The notes under the pieces: generated by a model | The model's database searches: none | What the model was told of the DNA's origin: nothing | Seen by the model: only the letters and a program-made list of their open reading frames with translations | Made by a program: the position numbers and the translations under genes | Shown: positions 1-10,645 of the stretch, in pieces | How positions within the stretch are numbered: position 1 is the stretch's first letter | How the letters are laid out: each line of letters begins with the position of its first letter | From: Symsagittifera roscoffensis | Lineage: Eukaryota; Xenacoelomorpha; Acoela; Convolutidae | Reading direction: 5' to 3' | DNA length: 64,000 nucleotides | Assembly (NCBI RefSeq): GCF_963678635.1 | Contig: NC_087066.1 | Location: 3,536,485 to 3,600,484, forward strand

Positions 1-1569
1 TGCATTAGCATACTTTTTTAAATTAGAAACTCCAAAAGTTTTAGCTTTCTAAACAAGGACCATCATGCATTTTAAATGAAAACTCTATCATACGTTTTTT
101 CTATACACTCAATGAATGGAACTGCATGACAAGATTTTTTGGGAAAAAGACGATGAGCATTTATTGGAAATGAGCCTTTATTGCAAGCGAAGGTCAACCG
201 GGGCTCTTGTTATAACGAAGAAAACAAAAAAAATTGCTTTTTCAAAAAAATGAGTCATCTTACAAGATTGATATCCTATAAAATTCTTGCAAGAAGACTT
301 TTTTATCTTCAAATCAAACTATTTTCAAAATAAACCAAATGCTGTTGAAACTAAGAGATTGGTCACTATTCCTCGCATCAGGCGAGTTTATAAATTAAAC
401 TTTCATTAACAAAGTTGCACGTGCATCAAAAACTAATTATGCAATCGAGCTGACTAAATCATAACTATTTTTCCAGCACAAAATAATAACTCGTATAAAA
501 AATTGGACACAAAAAATAACATACGTGAAAAAAAATTGTTGATAAAATTTTGGCTCTTTTCCAGTTCCCCTCTTGAAAATACCGATTTTCATGTTTGTGT
601 TACTTGTCATTTCGGCTAAATGCGTGGTGTTACGCTGTAAAGTATGAAGAACAAATCTGTTCACAGTTGTCGATTTGTTAACCACGCCAATGTTCATTGC
701 AATATGACAACGTTAAATAAGCTTTTCAAAATTGAATTTGAAAGGGGGGGGACTGGAAAAGAGCCAAAAAAAATGCAACGTACAGTTTCGTTCATCGAGT
801 GTATAGAAAAAGCGTATGATACAGTTTTCATTTACGTAAAATGCATTTTTATATATTTATATATTGTATATATAAAAATGATTTAAAAAGTTTGCGTTTC
901 TCAAAGTATGTTTTGCAAATTTCAATGTAAATAATAATATAATTGAAAAAATTATCTCGTCAACGATTTAAAACCAAAACTAAATAATGATCTGGAGTTT
1001 AACCCAGTTTCTTAAAGTTTTTTTTTCAAGCGTGAAGTACATCATCAATTCAAGTTTTACTTTTGATCTTTCTCCCAATATTTGATTGCACGCTGAACAA
1101 AGCTGAGATGGAGTTATGGCATCCGGTGAACCAGATACAAAAAAAAAACAATTTTAAAAGTGTGAGAAATATGGCAAAATCAGAGGTTCAAATTTGATGT
1201 GTCTGTCTTGATTGTCTGTTTGATGTGTTGTTGTGAAGCCCTAATAAAGTTTAACTCAAATAATTAGGATTTGTAACTTTATTTCAGGACTTTCCCTTAA
1301 GTTAAAACAAGTCCACAATGGTCAAAGCGTAGCAGTAAAGTTTAGGAAAATAATGAGATTACATTCTGAAAAAATTGTGGTAAAATTTTTAAAATGACTT
1401 TATTTCAAATTATGGGTAAGTTTACCTCAACTTTTTGCCAAGAAAATCCTTCTTGGTATAACATTTAGTAGCTTCGGACAACGCTCGGAAAGCTTTCAAA
1501 GGATACTTGAAAGGTTACTTATGCAAAACTAGTAACATTGAACTAAAGATTTCAAAAAAAACTATGGGT
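1..1569. other. Intergenic AT-rich DNA, no gene seen
   Basis: No coding region can be supported. Short open frames here (for example 644-886) are low-complexity, begin in A/T-rich sequence and show no recognisable motif. The phrase 'gggactggaaaagagcc' near 747-765 recurs at 26741-26757 (minus-strand intron 1 of the calmodulin-like gene) and in inverted form near 547-567, so part of this stretch is dispersed repeat. Confidence 0.6.
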
Positions 1570-3230
1570 TGAAATTAAAAACAAAGTCTAGCAAAGCTCT
1601 TGATATCGAGCCAGGCTGTGTGTGTTGAAACTCAAAACACAGTTTTTCATGCTTCTCGCGGCAGTTTCACGTGTTTGCTAGCAAAAACTCCAAAAAGCGA
1701 ACTCGTCATTAATGAAAAGTTTACCTGATCAATTACAGGGAACATTTACTTTAATTGACTTACAGCCAAACGCCAAGCACACTCACTCGACTTACCCTAC
1801 CTTAAACCATCTCATCTATTACTTTAACTCAACTACATTTTTTTTTTTATATGTGGGGAATTAATTCGAGTTTACCTGAAGATTTGACTTTAGAATACTA
1901 CCTTGCCAGGATAATTTTGTTGCAGTTTTGAAGATCTCAACGTATAAGTTCTTGCATAAATGACCATTAGTTTCTTAGTTTGATAAAAAAAAAGTAAAAC
2001 AATATATCTGTCTCCAGTGTTACCATATTGATCAGTCTGTCGTTTTTGGCAAACGTGAAGAACTCGCTATGGCAATTTTGTTTTCGCTCACTCTCCTAAA
2101 ACCTCTAAGGAACAACCCTAGCGGTAATATGACTTTCTGTAAATTAGAAAAAAAACAATACAGTTAAAAAGTTAGAAAGTTAGAAAAAAAAACAATTGCT
2201 TTTTGCTGTCAAATTAATTTAAGTTCATGACATTTATAACTCCATAAAACTAACTCATTTTCCGCTCAAACGTTTTTGAAGTTTAATGAAATTAAATTTT
2301 CTTCTCCGATTTTAGTTTCAATGACGCTGCGCGAATCATCTCGGTCGGTTTGGGTCAAAAATAGCATAATATGTTTACAGTCTAAAAAGCTCATACTTCT
2401 AACACTCATGTACAATTAGCGCAAAAGTTATTATAAACTCTAAGCAAAGTCAAGTTTAAGCTTACCTCAATTTGTTCAGATTTTACGATATGCTTTTTAC
2501 AGTAATTGGACGAGATGGTTAAAACTATTGTGTTTATCTGATCTTATAATGTCATTAGACTTTAGGAAATCCTAGAACTGGAAATATTTTTACGAATTTT
2601 TATAGTTCGTTGGCTTAAAAAAACTAATTGACAAAAACCAATGAAGGCCAACATTTCAAATTTCAAGTTCCGCCGGGAGAGTGAATAAAAACAAAATTGC
2701 CTTAGAGGGATTCATTGTGCTCGCAAAAAAAAACAATTTATTGACCATGTTTGTAATATCGGAGGCGCTTATGTTGTTTTGATCTTCATTAGTTTTCAAA
2801 AAGTTTAGGTGGTTTTGATGAAAGACAAACTTTTTATGAAAATAATAGGTCGTTCAACTGACTACGCGAGTTGAGATTTTCAGAACTTCAACAAAGCTAC
2901 CTGTTAAGGTAGTATTGGGATTAAGGTAGTTTTCAAGGTGGTTCCCCACATTTTAAAGGTAAACTGCAGCTGAGTTCAGTTAGTAGTTGAGGTGGCTTAA
3001 GGTAGTTTAAATTTAAGCATGTTGGCATCTTAAGTCTATAAAAATAAAATTCTTCGGTAATTGATCAGATAGTTTTTTTTCTTTTTTTGATGATTTCGCT
3101 TTTTGGGTTTTTTTTATTGCAAACACGTTAAACTGCCGCGAGCAGCCTGAAAAACAGTGATTTTGAGTTTCAACACACACAGCGTGGCTCGATATTAAAA
3201 ATTTTGCTAGACTTTGTTTTGAATTATAAA
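1570..3230. repeat. Long foldback (inverted-repeat) element
   Basis: Two long arms in opposite orientation are visible. The left arm around 1585-1800 (caaagtctagcaaa, then gttgaaactcaaaacacag, then cgcggcagtttcacgtgttt) reappears reverse-complemented at about 3010-3225. 2070-2100 (ggcaattttgttttcgctca) reappears reverse-complemented at 2675-2705. The axis lies near 2400. Arms of roughly 0.8 kb with little spacer and no transposase reading frame fit a non-autonomous foldback DNA element. Arm identity is clearly below 100%, so it is not recent. Outer borders are estimates. Confidence 0.7.
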
Positions 3231-3426
3231 TATGCGATGCGTTTACCTGACCTACCACAGGAAGAAAAACTCTAAAGTTTTTTTTAGCATCAATTGAAAC
3301 TTTTTCAATTTTTTATAAGTTATACAAATCATCATTGAACAATAAAAACTCCTAGCTTTTGTTTGTAATTACCTAATTTAGCAATAATAATTAATTATTT
3401 TAGTTGATATTACTATTTCTACAAAA

Positions 3427-4081
3427 TACCCGCACTCAGTTAAAAAAAGAAAACAATCTTCTATATTATAATTATAATTGTATTTTTAGCAACATTATAA
3501 TTAATTTTAAGCACCAAATTTAATTGCTTGAACGATTTTTAATCTGTTATATTGATAAAATTTTGGTGACATTTTAATAAATTATAATCAATACTAAATG
3601 ATTATAATTTTCCCGAAAATCTCTTATAATCCCTTATAATATATTATAATCTATTATTATAAATTATAATCAGTTTTTCTATCAAAACGTTATTTCACTT
3701 ATATGGATTATAATTTAGCTATTTTGCATGAAAACACAGTACAAATTAGTAAGAAGTAATAAATCAGTAACCTGTAAACAGTAAGCAGTAAGGAAGCAAA
3801 CAGTAAACAGTAAGAAAAGATGCCAACTGAAAAGCACGAAACAAAACAAAAATAATACGAAACGAAACGAGGAAATTTGTTGAATAATAATAGATTATAA
3901 TCGATTAAAATGAATTATAATTCAGATAAATTTCAGAAAATTAAAAAAAAATCGATTGTAATCGATTATTATGTTTGTTTTTTGTTTTCTTCAATAAAAA
4001 TTGATTCTTTTTGAAATTTATGGAGACTGACAATAAAAATTTATCATAATCTATGATTTTCTTTTTTACTGAAAGCGGGTA
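3427..4081. mobile_element. Non-autonomous inverted-repeat element, TACCC...GGGTA termini
   Basis: The stretch starts TACCCGCAC and ends GCGGGTA, and is filled with attataatcgattata-type palindromic AT motifs. The same terminal sequence and the same internal motif define the larger element at 16492-17601, and similar ends define 4147-4631. Ends in TA on both sides are compatible with a TA target-site duplication as in Tc1/mariner-type elements, but no transposase is present. Length 655 bp. Confidence 0.55.
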
Positions 4082-4146
4082 CGCTTAATTTTTTCCCAAG
4101 AAGTAAGAAATTTTGCGTTTGTCTTGATTCAAAACTCTATTTCAAC

Positions 4147-4631
4147 TACCCGTACTCAGGGAAGGCTGTTTTTCTAGAGATAGATTACCTAGCCAAATTT
4201 TTTGTATTTTTTGTAAAGAAATGATCTACCACATTCTCTGTATAACTAAAAATCAGTTCACTGCTCAACCGCAACGAGATAAACGTGCTTCGAGTATACA
4301 CAAAAACCGTGGCAGTACAAAGCAAATTAACTATTATTATAACACGTGTTGCTTTGCATTAGATTGCTTAAACCATCCGGAATTTTCAGGTCATGTGGCT
4401 TATGGGTTAGTATAACATCGCAGGTCAGGAGTTCGGGCCCCAGTAAGAGAGTTTTTTCTGAGTAGAAATAACCTAGATTCAGCTAATTTCTGATCAGAAA
4501 TAAGATGAGAAATGAAAACTTTTAAGAATTTCTCTGATTTATTTAAACATTTCACAAACATTTTCTGACCACAAAATAGATCAGATACAAAATTTTCTAG
4601 ATCAAAATAAAGAATTTTCTCGGTACGGGTA
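4147..4631. mobile_element. Non-autonomous inverted-repeat element, TACCCGTAC...GTACGGGTA
   Basis: Starts TACCCGTACTCAGGG and ends GTACGGGTA, so the outer 9 bp are perfect inverted repeats including a possible TA target duplication. It lies 65 bp from the related element at 3427-4081. Inside it (4396-4440) is a tRNA-promoter-like stretch: an A-box-like TGGCTTATGGG followed by a B-box-like AGTTCGGGCCC. The spacing is shorter than in a true tRNA, so it reads as a decayed tRNA-derived SINE head or a coincidence. Confidence 0.5.
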
Positions 4632-5204
4632 GAAATTGAACAGTTTGTTCAGCTTTGCTCAGGTCATTCTTAAGCTTTTTGGATAACTTTACATCAACTT
4701 TTTTTAGACTTTCTCGAATTTAATCAAGTAATATTGTTGACTGTGAGTGAGTAAATGTTTCACAAAAGTTGATTTTTTAAAGGAATTTGAAAGTCGAACA
4801 AGTGAAGTCGAGCAAGTGCAAAAGTTTTCAAAAGATTTCAATTGAATTTAAATTGAAAATTGAGCAAAAATTTCTGCTCGGAAAAGACCTCCGTCAGAAA
4901 ATTGCAACCCGCAACAATCCATTGAGGAGAGTTTCAGAGGGTAAAACGTTTAATTTTTGAAAATCTAAGGATTCCTGCGACAAGAAAAAATATTCTCCTC
5001 AAATTTCAGTTTTCAAATCAACGTTTTCAGCCACAAAATGGAAAAAAAGCAGCAAAATTGAACGAATTAATTAGAAAAAAAAAGTTTTCAATGGAAGAGT
5101 TTTGCATTTTACATGTTTTCATAGTTTGTTTTCAAATCAAGGATCATCACAAAAAACCAGTTGATATTCATACATTAAAAATGTTTGTCGATTTATGCAT
5201 GTTA

Positions 5205-5625
5205 CTTGATAGTCGAGAAAGTCGGGAAAATCGAAACATAAATCGATAAAGTCGAAAGATAGGTCGAGCAAAGTCCAAATAAACCCAAAGTCGAAACCCA
5301 AAGTCCAAAATAAATTTACAGCAGAGTCGAACTCAAAATCAAAACGTAAAATCGAAATGATTGAAGCCTAAAGTCGAGACAGTCGAAACCTACACATTTT
5401 TTGAACGAGAAAGTCAAAACTTACCTATGCGAGGTCGATCAAATAAGTTTTTCGAACTGTCGAGAAAGTCAAAACACATCGGACTTTGATCAAAAAAGTC
5501 GAGCACTTTATTTGTTGGGTCAAAAATGTAAAAACATACCAAAAATTGGTCGAGAAAATCGAAACATACCGTAATTTGGTCGAGAAACACGAAATATCAA
5601 GCGAGGTCCTCTCTGATCTTTTCAA
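5205..5625. repeat. Degenerate tandem repeat rich in GTCGA-AA units
   Basis: The pentamer GTCGA occurs over and over with A-rich spacers (gtcgagaaagtc, ggtcgagaaaatcgaaacat and variants), with a local period of about 30 bp near 5545-5600. The reading frames on both strands here are by-products of the repeat. It is flanked by unremarkable intergenic DNA in which I see nothing coding (4632-5204 and 5626-6621). Confidence 0.6.
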
Positions 5626-6621
5626 CCTCTCTGAATCTACTTGTTTCAGTAAAATATCGTGGAAGTTGCATACACATGTGTTTGAAACCCGGTTAGAAGT
5701 GTTGCTCTGTCTTTAATTTGAAATAACAGAATTCTTCGTTGAAATAAAACAATAAATATTTTTTCAATCGAGAAAATGGAATTTTCAGAACTTATTTTGG
5801 CGTGTCTTGCTTTTATTGTCACCAGCAGTCTCGTCGGTATGTTTTTTCAAAGATACTTTTAGTTAAAATTGTAAGGGCTTGATTTTTTTTAGTGTTTCTT
5901 CGTTTTGAGTCCAAGAGAATCAATCAATCTTCCTCCAAAAAGAGTAAATTAAGATCGCTCTCCTATCTTGTTAAATTGCAGTGAGCCAATTCGCCGCCTG
6001 TAATCGAAATAATTGATTGTCATCATCATATTAATTTTTAGCAGATGCATACAAGCTGTTTGTTAAGCCCTGATTGCGCCGACTGCCATGCAAATTGTCT
6101 TAAATAATTTGGTAAAATATGGGTACACTGAAAAACTTTGAACTTAATGGTTTCCATCCCTCAACAGCTAAGTATAAAATAATTAAGTATCATACTTTGA
6201 GTCAAAACGAATTTTGAGCTTACTTCATTTCAATTTGGAAACCATTTTGAGTGCGCGATAAATCACTACGCATTTTTGATCAATGCACAGGGTTTGTATG
6301 AAAAACCCAATCCTGTATATTCTTATTTTTTTTGTCGAATATCTAAGCAATAAACCGCCTCGTTCAGCATCAGAAATGATTTTCAAAAGCAGGAAGTTAA
6401 TAGTTGCATTTGATATAATTCTGAGTTGAGAAAATTGATATCTGCCGCAAGGTATAGAAGTTTTCTGGTTGAAAACTTAATTTCAGTTGTTAAACTTGAT
6501 TTGAAATAAAAACACAATAGCATAAAAATCACATAGTTTTTCGAATAAAAAACAACGAAATGTACGAATATGATTTCAAAAACATAACTACTCAATTCAA
6601 ATTTGGTTTTAAATAACCATG

Positions 6622-7179
6622 CCCGGGTTGACCAAAATGTGCAACCATGCGTCGCACCATGCATGGTTCCATGGAAGCCATGGAAAATTGCCGACGTATT
6701 TTTATGTTAAAATAACACATTTTCCATGCATGACGCGACGTATGATTCCACTTTTTTTAAAGTATGGGGGACTTCAAATTGGACAATATTGATACTTTTA
6801 CTAGGGCGGTTGATAAATTATATGTCACCATGGAAGCTTGCAATGTATGGGTACTATGGTATCATGCATGGCGCGACGTATGGTTACTATGGTACCATGC
6901 ATGGCGCGACGTATGGATACCATGGAAACATATATGGCGCTACATATGATTAACAAAGAACCATATTTGGCGCGACATAGAAACTGAATAATCAAATAAA
7001 TTTTACCAACAGCTTGCATAACGATGAGAAACCGTTTTATTACTATTTTACTCCGTTAAAAAGCTATTTTGAGGGTTTTCGAAACCAATGTATGGGCGAA
7101 GTATGATTAATCATTTTCCATGCAAATCATGCATGGATGTGCATGGTTGCGCATTATCTTCTATGGTGGGCAGCCCGGG
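6622..7179. mobile_element. Family C inverted-repeat element (CCCGGGTTGACC end) with internal 33-bp array
   Basis: The left end is CCCGGGTTGACC followed by gcaaccatgc. The right end, read on the opposite strand, is CCCGGGCTGCCC also followed by gcaaccatgc, so the termini are imperfect inverted repeats. The same left end is found at 18886, 48167 and 50403. The interior holds the 33-bp tandem array described separately. No transposase frame is present. 558 bp. Confidence 0.55.
6838..6985 (+). repeat. 33-bp tandem repeat (4-5 units)
   Basis: The phrase gcgcgac (or gcgctac) occurs at 6871, 6904, 6937 and 6970, exactly 33 bp apart, inside units of the form atgcatggcgcgacgtatgg plus ttactatggtacc. 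Because 33 is divisible by three, the plus frame 6726-6953 reads as an 11-residue Gly/Tyr/His repeat. I regard that protein as a by-product of the array: it lies inside a transposon-like element and has no other support. Confidence 0.75.
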
Positions 7180-7403
7180 TGCTGTGAGGCTAATAACCCA
7201 TTCTTCGTTTCAATGAAAATAAATCTTGATTGAGAATTTAATATATTCTGTGATCATTAATCAGCCATTATGGACGGAATCATTTTGTATCAAAGCAGGA
7301 ATTTTGTCGCCTTGAGCTCAAGTTTAAAGATATATTTCAGCTGCGATCAGTTGTTGTAAATTTATGAAGATTTAAAATTATGACTATTTTAAATGAAATT
7401 TAA

Positions 7404-7937
7404 ACAAGAATGCTCGTATCAGGGCAAAGCCCTGAATGTTCCGACTGCCTTTTAAGATTTAATGAGCAGCAGTAATACATAAAAAAAGTTAAATTAAATA
7501 AAATAAAATGAAAAATTTTTTTCTAAAAATTAAATATTTTTATAAAAATCATCACCCCACCAGCCATATGAAGTACAAAAAGATAGATTTTATTCCTTGT
7601 AACAAATCAATTATGGCAAATAAGCTTCGTTCAACCAATTTGGAACAATTTCTAAGACGGATTAAATCTCGCTTACGCGTTAATAGCGCGAACTATATTG
7701 CGCGTTAATTGTCCCAAATTGGTCAAAATGGCAATCTATAAACCCTCATAACTTTACGAAAAATGATCACAGGTAAAATATCTTTTCAAATTTAAGCTCA
7801 GGACAACAATACCTTTTGAATGATATTAAAAAAATATGTCAAAAATGGCTAGTTAAAAAGTCGAAATTTGCCTGAAGAAAAAAAAACCCACCCCGAGCAC
7901 AAATATTCCGTTACTTTCGTATCGAAAGTCGGAACAA
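7404..7937 (+). repeat. Family A dispersed repeat, copy 1
   Basis: About 0.53 kb. One end carries tgctcgtatcagggc then gaatgttccgactgcc. The middle has a palindromic GC-rich core (ttacgcgttaatagcgcg). The other end carries cacaaatattccgttac and a near-palindrome ACTTTCG-TAT-CGAAAGT before cggaaca. Other copies or fragments in this window lie at 8022-8552, 9240-9768, 10310-10645, 20288-20810, 29500-29655, 31340-31760, 35585-36017, 36056-36236 and 36887-37403, plus one copy interrupted by two transposons (33345-43712). No open frame is conserved between copies, so it is non-coding and non-autonomous. Confidence 0.75.
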
Positions 7938-9910
7938 ATAGCCAATTTGGAGCTATTAACGCGCAGTGCATTCAGGTGTCCACATAATTCGTCCAAAGAC
8001 TGTTCAGCCGATATGAAATTTAGACAAGACTGCTCGTATCAGGGCGAAGCCCTGAATGTTCCGACTGCCTTTTAAGTTTTATGGAGCAGTAATATAATTT
8101 TAAAAATAAATGAAATAAAACAAAATCAAAAAGGTTTGTCTAAAATTTGAATTTTTTAAATGAAAATCATCCCCCACGCGCCACATAAACTACAAAAGGA
8201 TAGATTTTGTTACTTGTAACAAATCAATTAGGGCAAATAAGCGCCTTTCAACCAATTTGGAATTCGGATTTGGGATTCGGAAGACGGATTAATTCTCCGC
8301 TTACGCGTTAATAGCGCGAAATGTATCGCGCGTTAATTGTCCCAATTGGCCAAAATGGCAGTTTTTAAATCCCCGAAAAATGATCACAGGTGAAATATTT
8401 TTTCAATTTTGAGCTCAGAACAACAATACCTTTTGAATGATAAAAAAAATGTCGTCAAAAAAAGGCTAGTTAAAAAGTTGAAAATTTGTCCGAAGAAAAA
8501 AACCCACCCTGAGCACAAATATTCCGTTACTTTCGTATCGAAAGTCGGAACAAGGACTATGCCAAATTTGTACAGAAAACTCAACCACGAACAATTCAGC
8601 CAAATTGAAACTCAGACAAGTCAGCCAAAAGTATACATAATATATTCCGAGCACAAATATTCCGTTACTTTCGTATCGAAAGTCGGAACAATATATAAAA
8701 AAAGTTAAATTAAATAAAATAAAATGAAAAATTTTTTTCTAAAAATTAAATATTTTTATAAAAATCATCACCCCACCAGCCATATGAAGTACAAAAAGAT
8801 AGATTTTATTCCTTGTAACAAATCAATTATGGCAAATAAGCTTCGTTCAACCAATTTGGAACAATTTCTAAGACGGATTAAATCTCGCTTACGCGTTAAT
8901 AGCGCGAACTATATTGCGCGTTAATTGTCCCAAATTGGTCAAAATGGCAATCTATAAACCCTCATAACTTTACGAAAAATGATCACAGGTAAAATATCTT
9001 TTCAAATTTAAGCTCAGGACAACAATACCTTTTGAATGATATTAAAAAAATATGTCAAAAATGGCTAGTTAAAAAGTCGAAATTTGCCTGAAGAAAAAAA
9101 AACCCACCCCGAGCACAAATATTCCGTTACTTTCGTATCGAAAGTCGGAACAAATAGCCAATTTGGAGCTATTAACGCGCAGTGCATTCAGGTGTCCACA
9201 TAATTCGTCCAAAGACTGTTCAGCCGATATGAAATTTAGACAAGACTGCTCGTATCAGGGCGAAGCCCTGAATGTTCCGACTGCCTTTTAAGTTTTATGG
9301 AGCAGTAATATAATTTTAAAAATAAATGAAATAAAACAAAATCAAAAAGGTTTGTCTAAAATTTGAATTTTTTAAATGAAAATCATCCCCCACGCGCCAC
9401 ATAAACTACAAAAGGATAGATTTTGTTACTTGTAACAAATCAATTAGGGCAAATAAGCGCCTTTCAACCAATTTGGAATTCGGATTTGGGATTCGGAAGA
9501 CGGATTAATTCTCCGCTTACGCGTTAATAGCGCGAAATGTATCGCGCGTTAATTGTCCCAATTGGCCAAAATGGCAGTTTTTAAATCCCCGAAAAATGAT
9601 CACAGGTGAAATATTTTTTCAATTTTGAGCTCAGAACAACAATACCTTTTGAATGATAAAAAAAATGTCGTCAAAAAAAGGCTAGTTAAAAAGTTGAAAA
9701 TTTGTCCGAAGAAAAAAACCCACCCTGAGCACAAATATTCCGTTACTTTCGTATCGAAAGTCGGAACAAGGACTATGCCAAATTTGTACAGAAAACTCAA
9801 CCACGAACAATTCAGCCAAATTGAAACTCAGACAAGTCAGCCAAAAGTATACATAATATATTCCGAGCACAAATATTCCGTTACTTTCGTATCGAAAGTC
9901 GGAACAATAA
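7479..9910. repeat. Perfect tandem duplication, two units of 1216 bp
   Basis: 7479-8694 and 8695-9910 read as the same sequence shifted by 1216 bp. The encoded chance peptides at 7508/8724 and 8384/9600 are identical between units. Each unit contains parts of two family A copies plus a 138-bp tail repeat (gagcacaaatattcc at 9727 and again at 9865). Near-perfect identity means either a very recent duplication or an assembly artefact. Confidence 0.85.
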
Positions 9911-10309
9911 GTATGCTAAATTTGTACAGAAAACTCAACCACGAACAATTCAGCCAAATTGAAACTCAGACAAGTCAGCCAAAACTATACATAAGATGCA
10001 GCCACTGTCAATTCACCCATTATGAAATCAAAGGCCGAATAATGATTAATTTTACCACAAAAATTAAGTTTTTTTCTTGAACTGTTCAATAGTGACTGCT
10101 GAAATTGCGCGAACGTGTTTAAAGCTTGCCATCAGAGGGTAGGGCTCTATAAAAAATTTGGAACCGGCTACCATAATCCGAAAAATAACTCCAGTTCCAT
10201 TTTTTTCGAATCTGACCCTTTTGAAAAAATGGTTGAATTGTGTATTTTGGCTGAAATGTCTGAATTAGAAATTGGCTGAGTTTTTTTCGGCCGGGCTGTA
10301 TGTGCACCA

Positions 10310-10645
10310 TGTTTCGTGCAATTATCGCGTCAGCGTCAACGGAGGTTTAAGCCCTCCTGGAAATCGTTCCAAATTGGATTGAGCATGCTATTGAAGACTT
10401 TGCTTCAGGCAAAATATATATTTTTTGCACTAAAGATAGCGTGTGGGGAGACGATTTTCATTAGAACGGAGAAAAAAATTAAAGTTTTTCATTTTAGGAA
10501 AAACATGTTGGGGGATGACTTGTAGGAAAAACATGCAGGGGGAAAACAGAAAAAATTGTTTCGCCAATTTTTAAAGCAACACTACTTGATGGAACCTAAA
10601 AGGCAGTCGGGACATTCAGGGTTTCGCCTTGATACAAGCAATCTT
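10310..10645 (-). repeat. Diverged family A repeat copy
   Basis: Recognisable in reverse orientation by the series attatcgcgtcagcg, gaaatcgttccaaattggattgag, gcgtgtggggaga, aggcagtcgggacattcagggtttcgcc. It is more diverged than the copies at 7.4-9.9 kb. The nearby plus-strand frame 10316-10525 is a shadow of the repeat. Confidence 0.5.

Noticed and set aside
8409-10080. Open frames of 99 and 151 codons containing a repeated 46-residue block
   Set aside because: They lie entirely in the family A/138-bp tail repeat; the hairpin ends themselves are being translated. Sequence duplicated by the 1216-bp unit, no ATG context or domain support.
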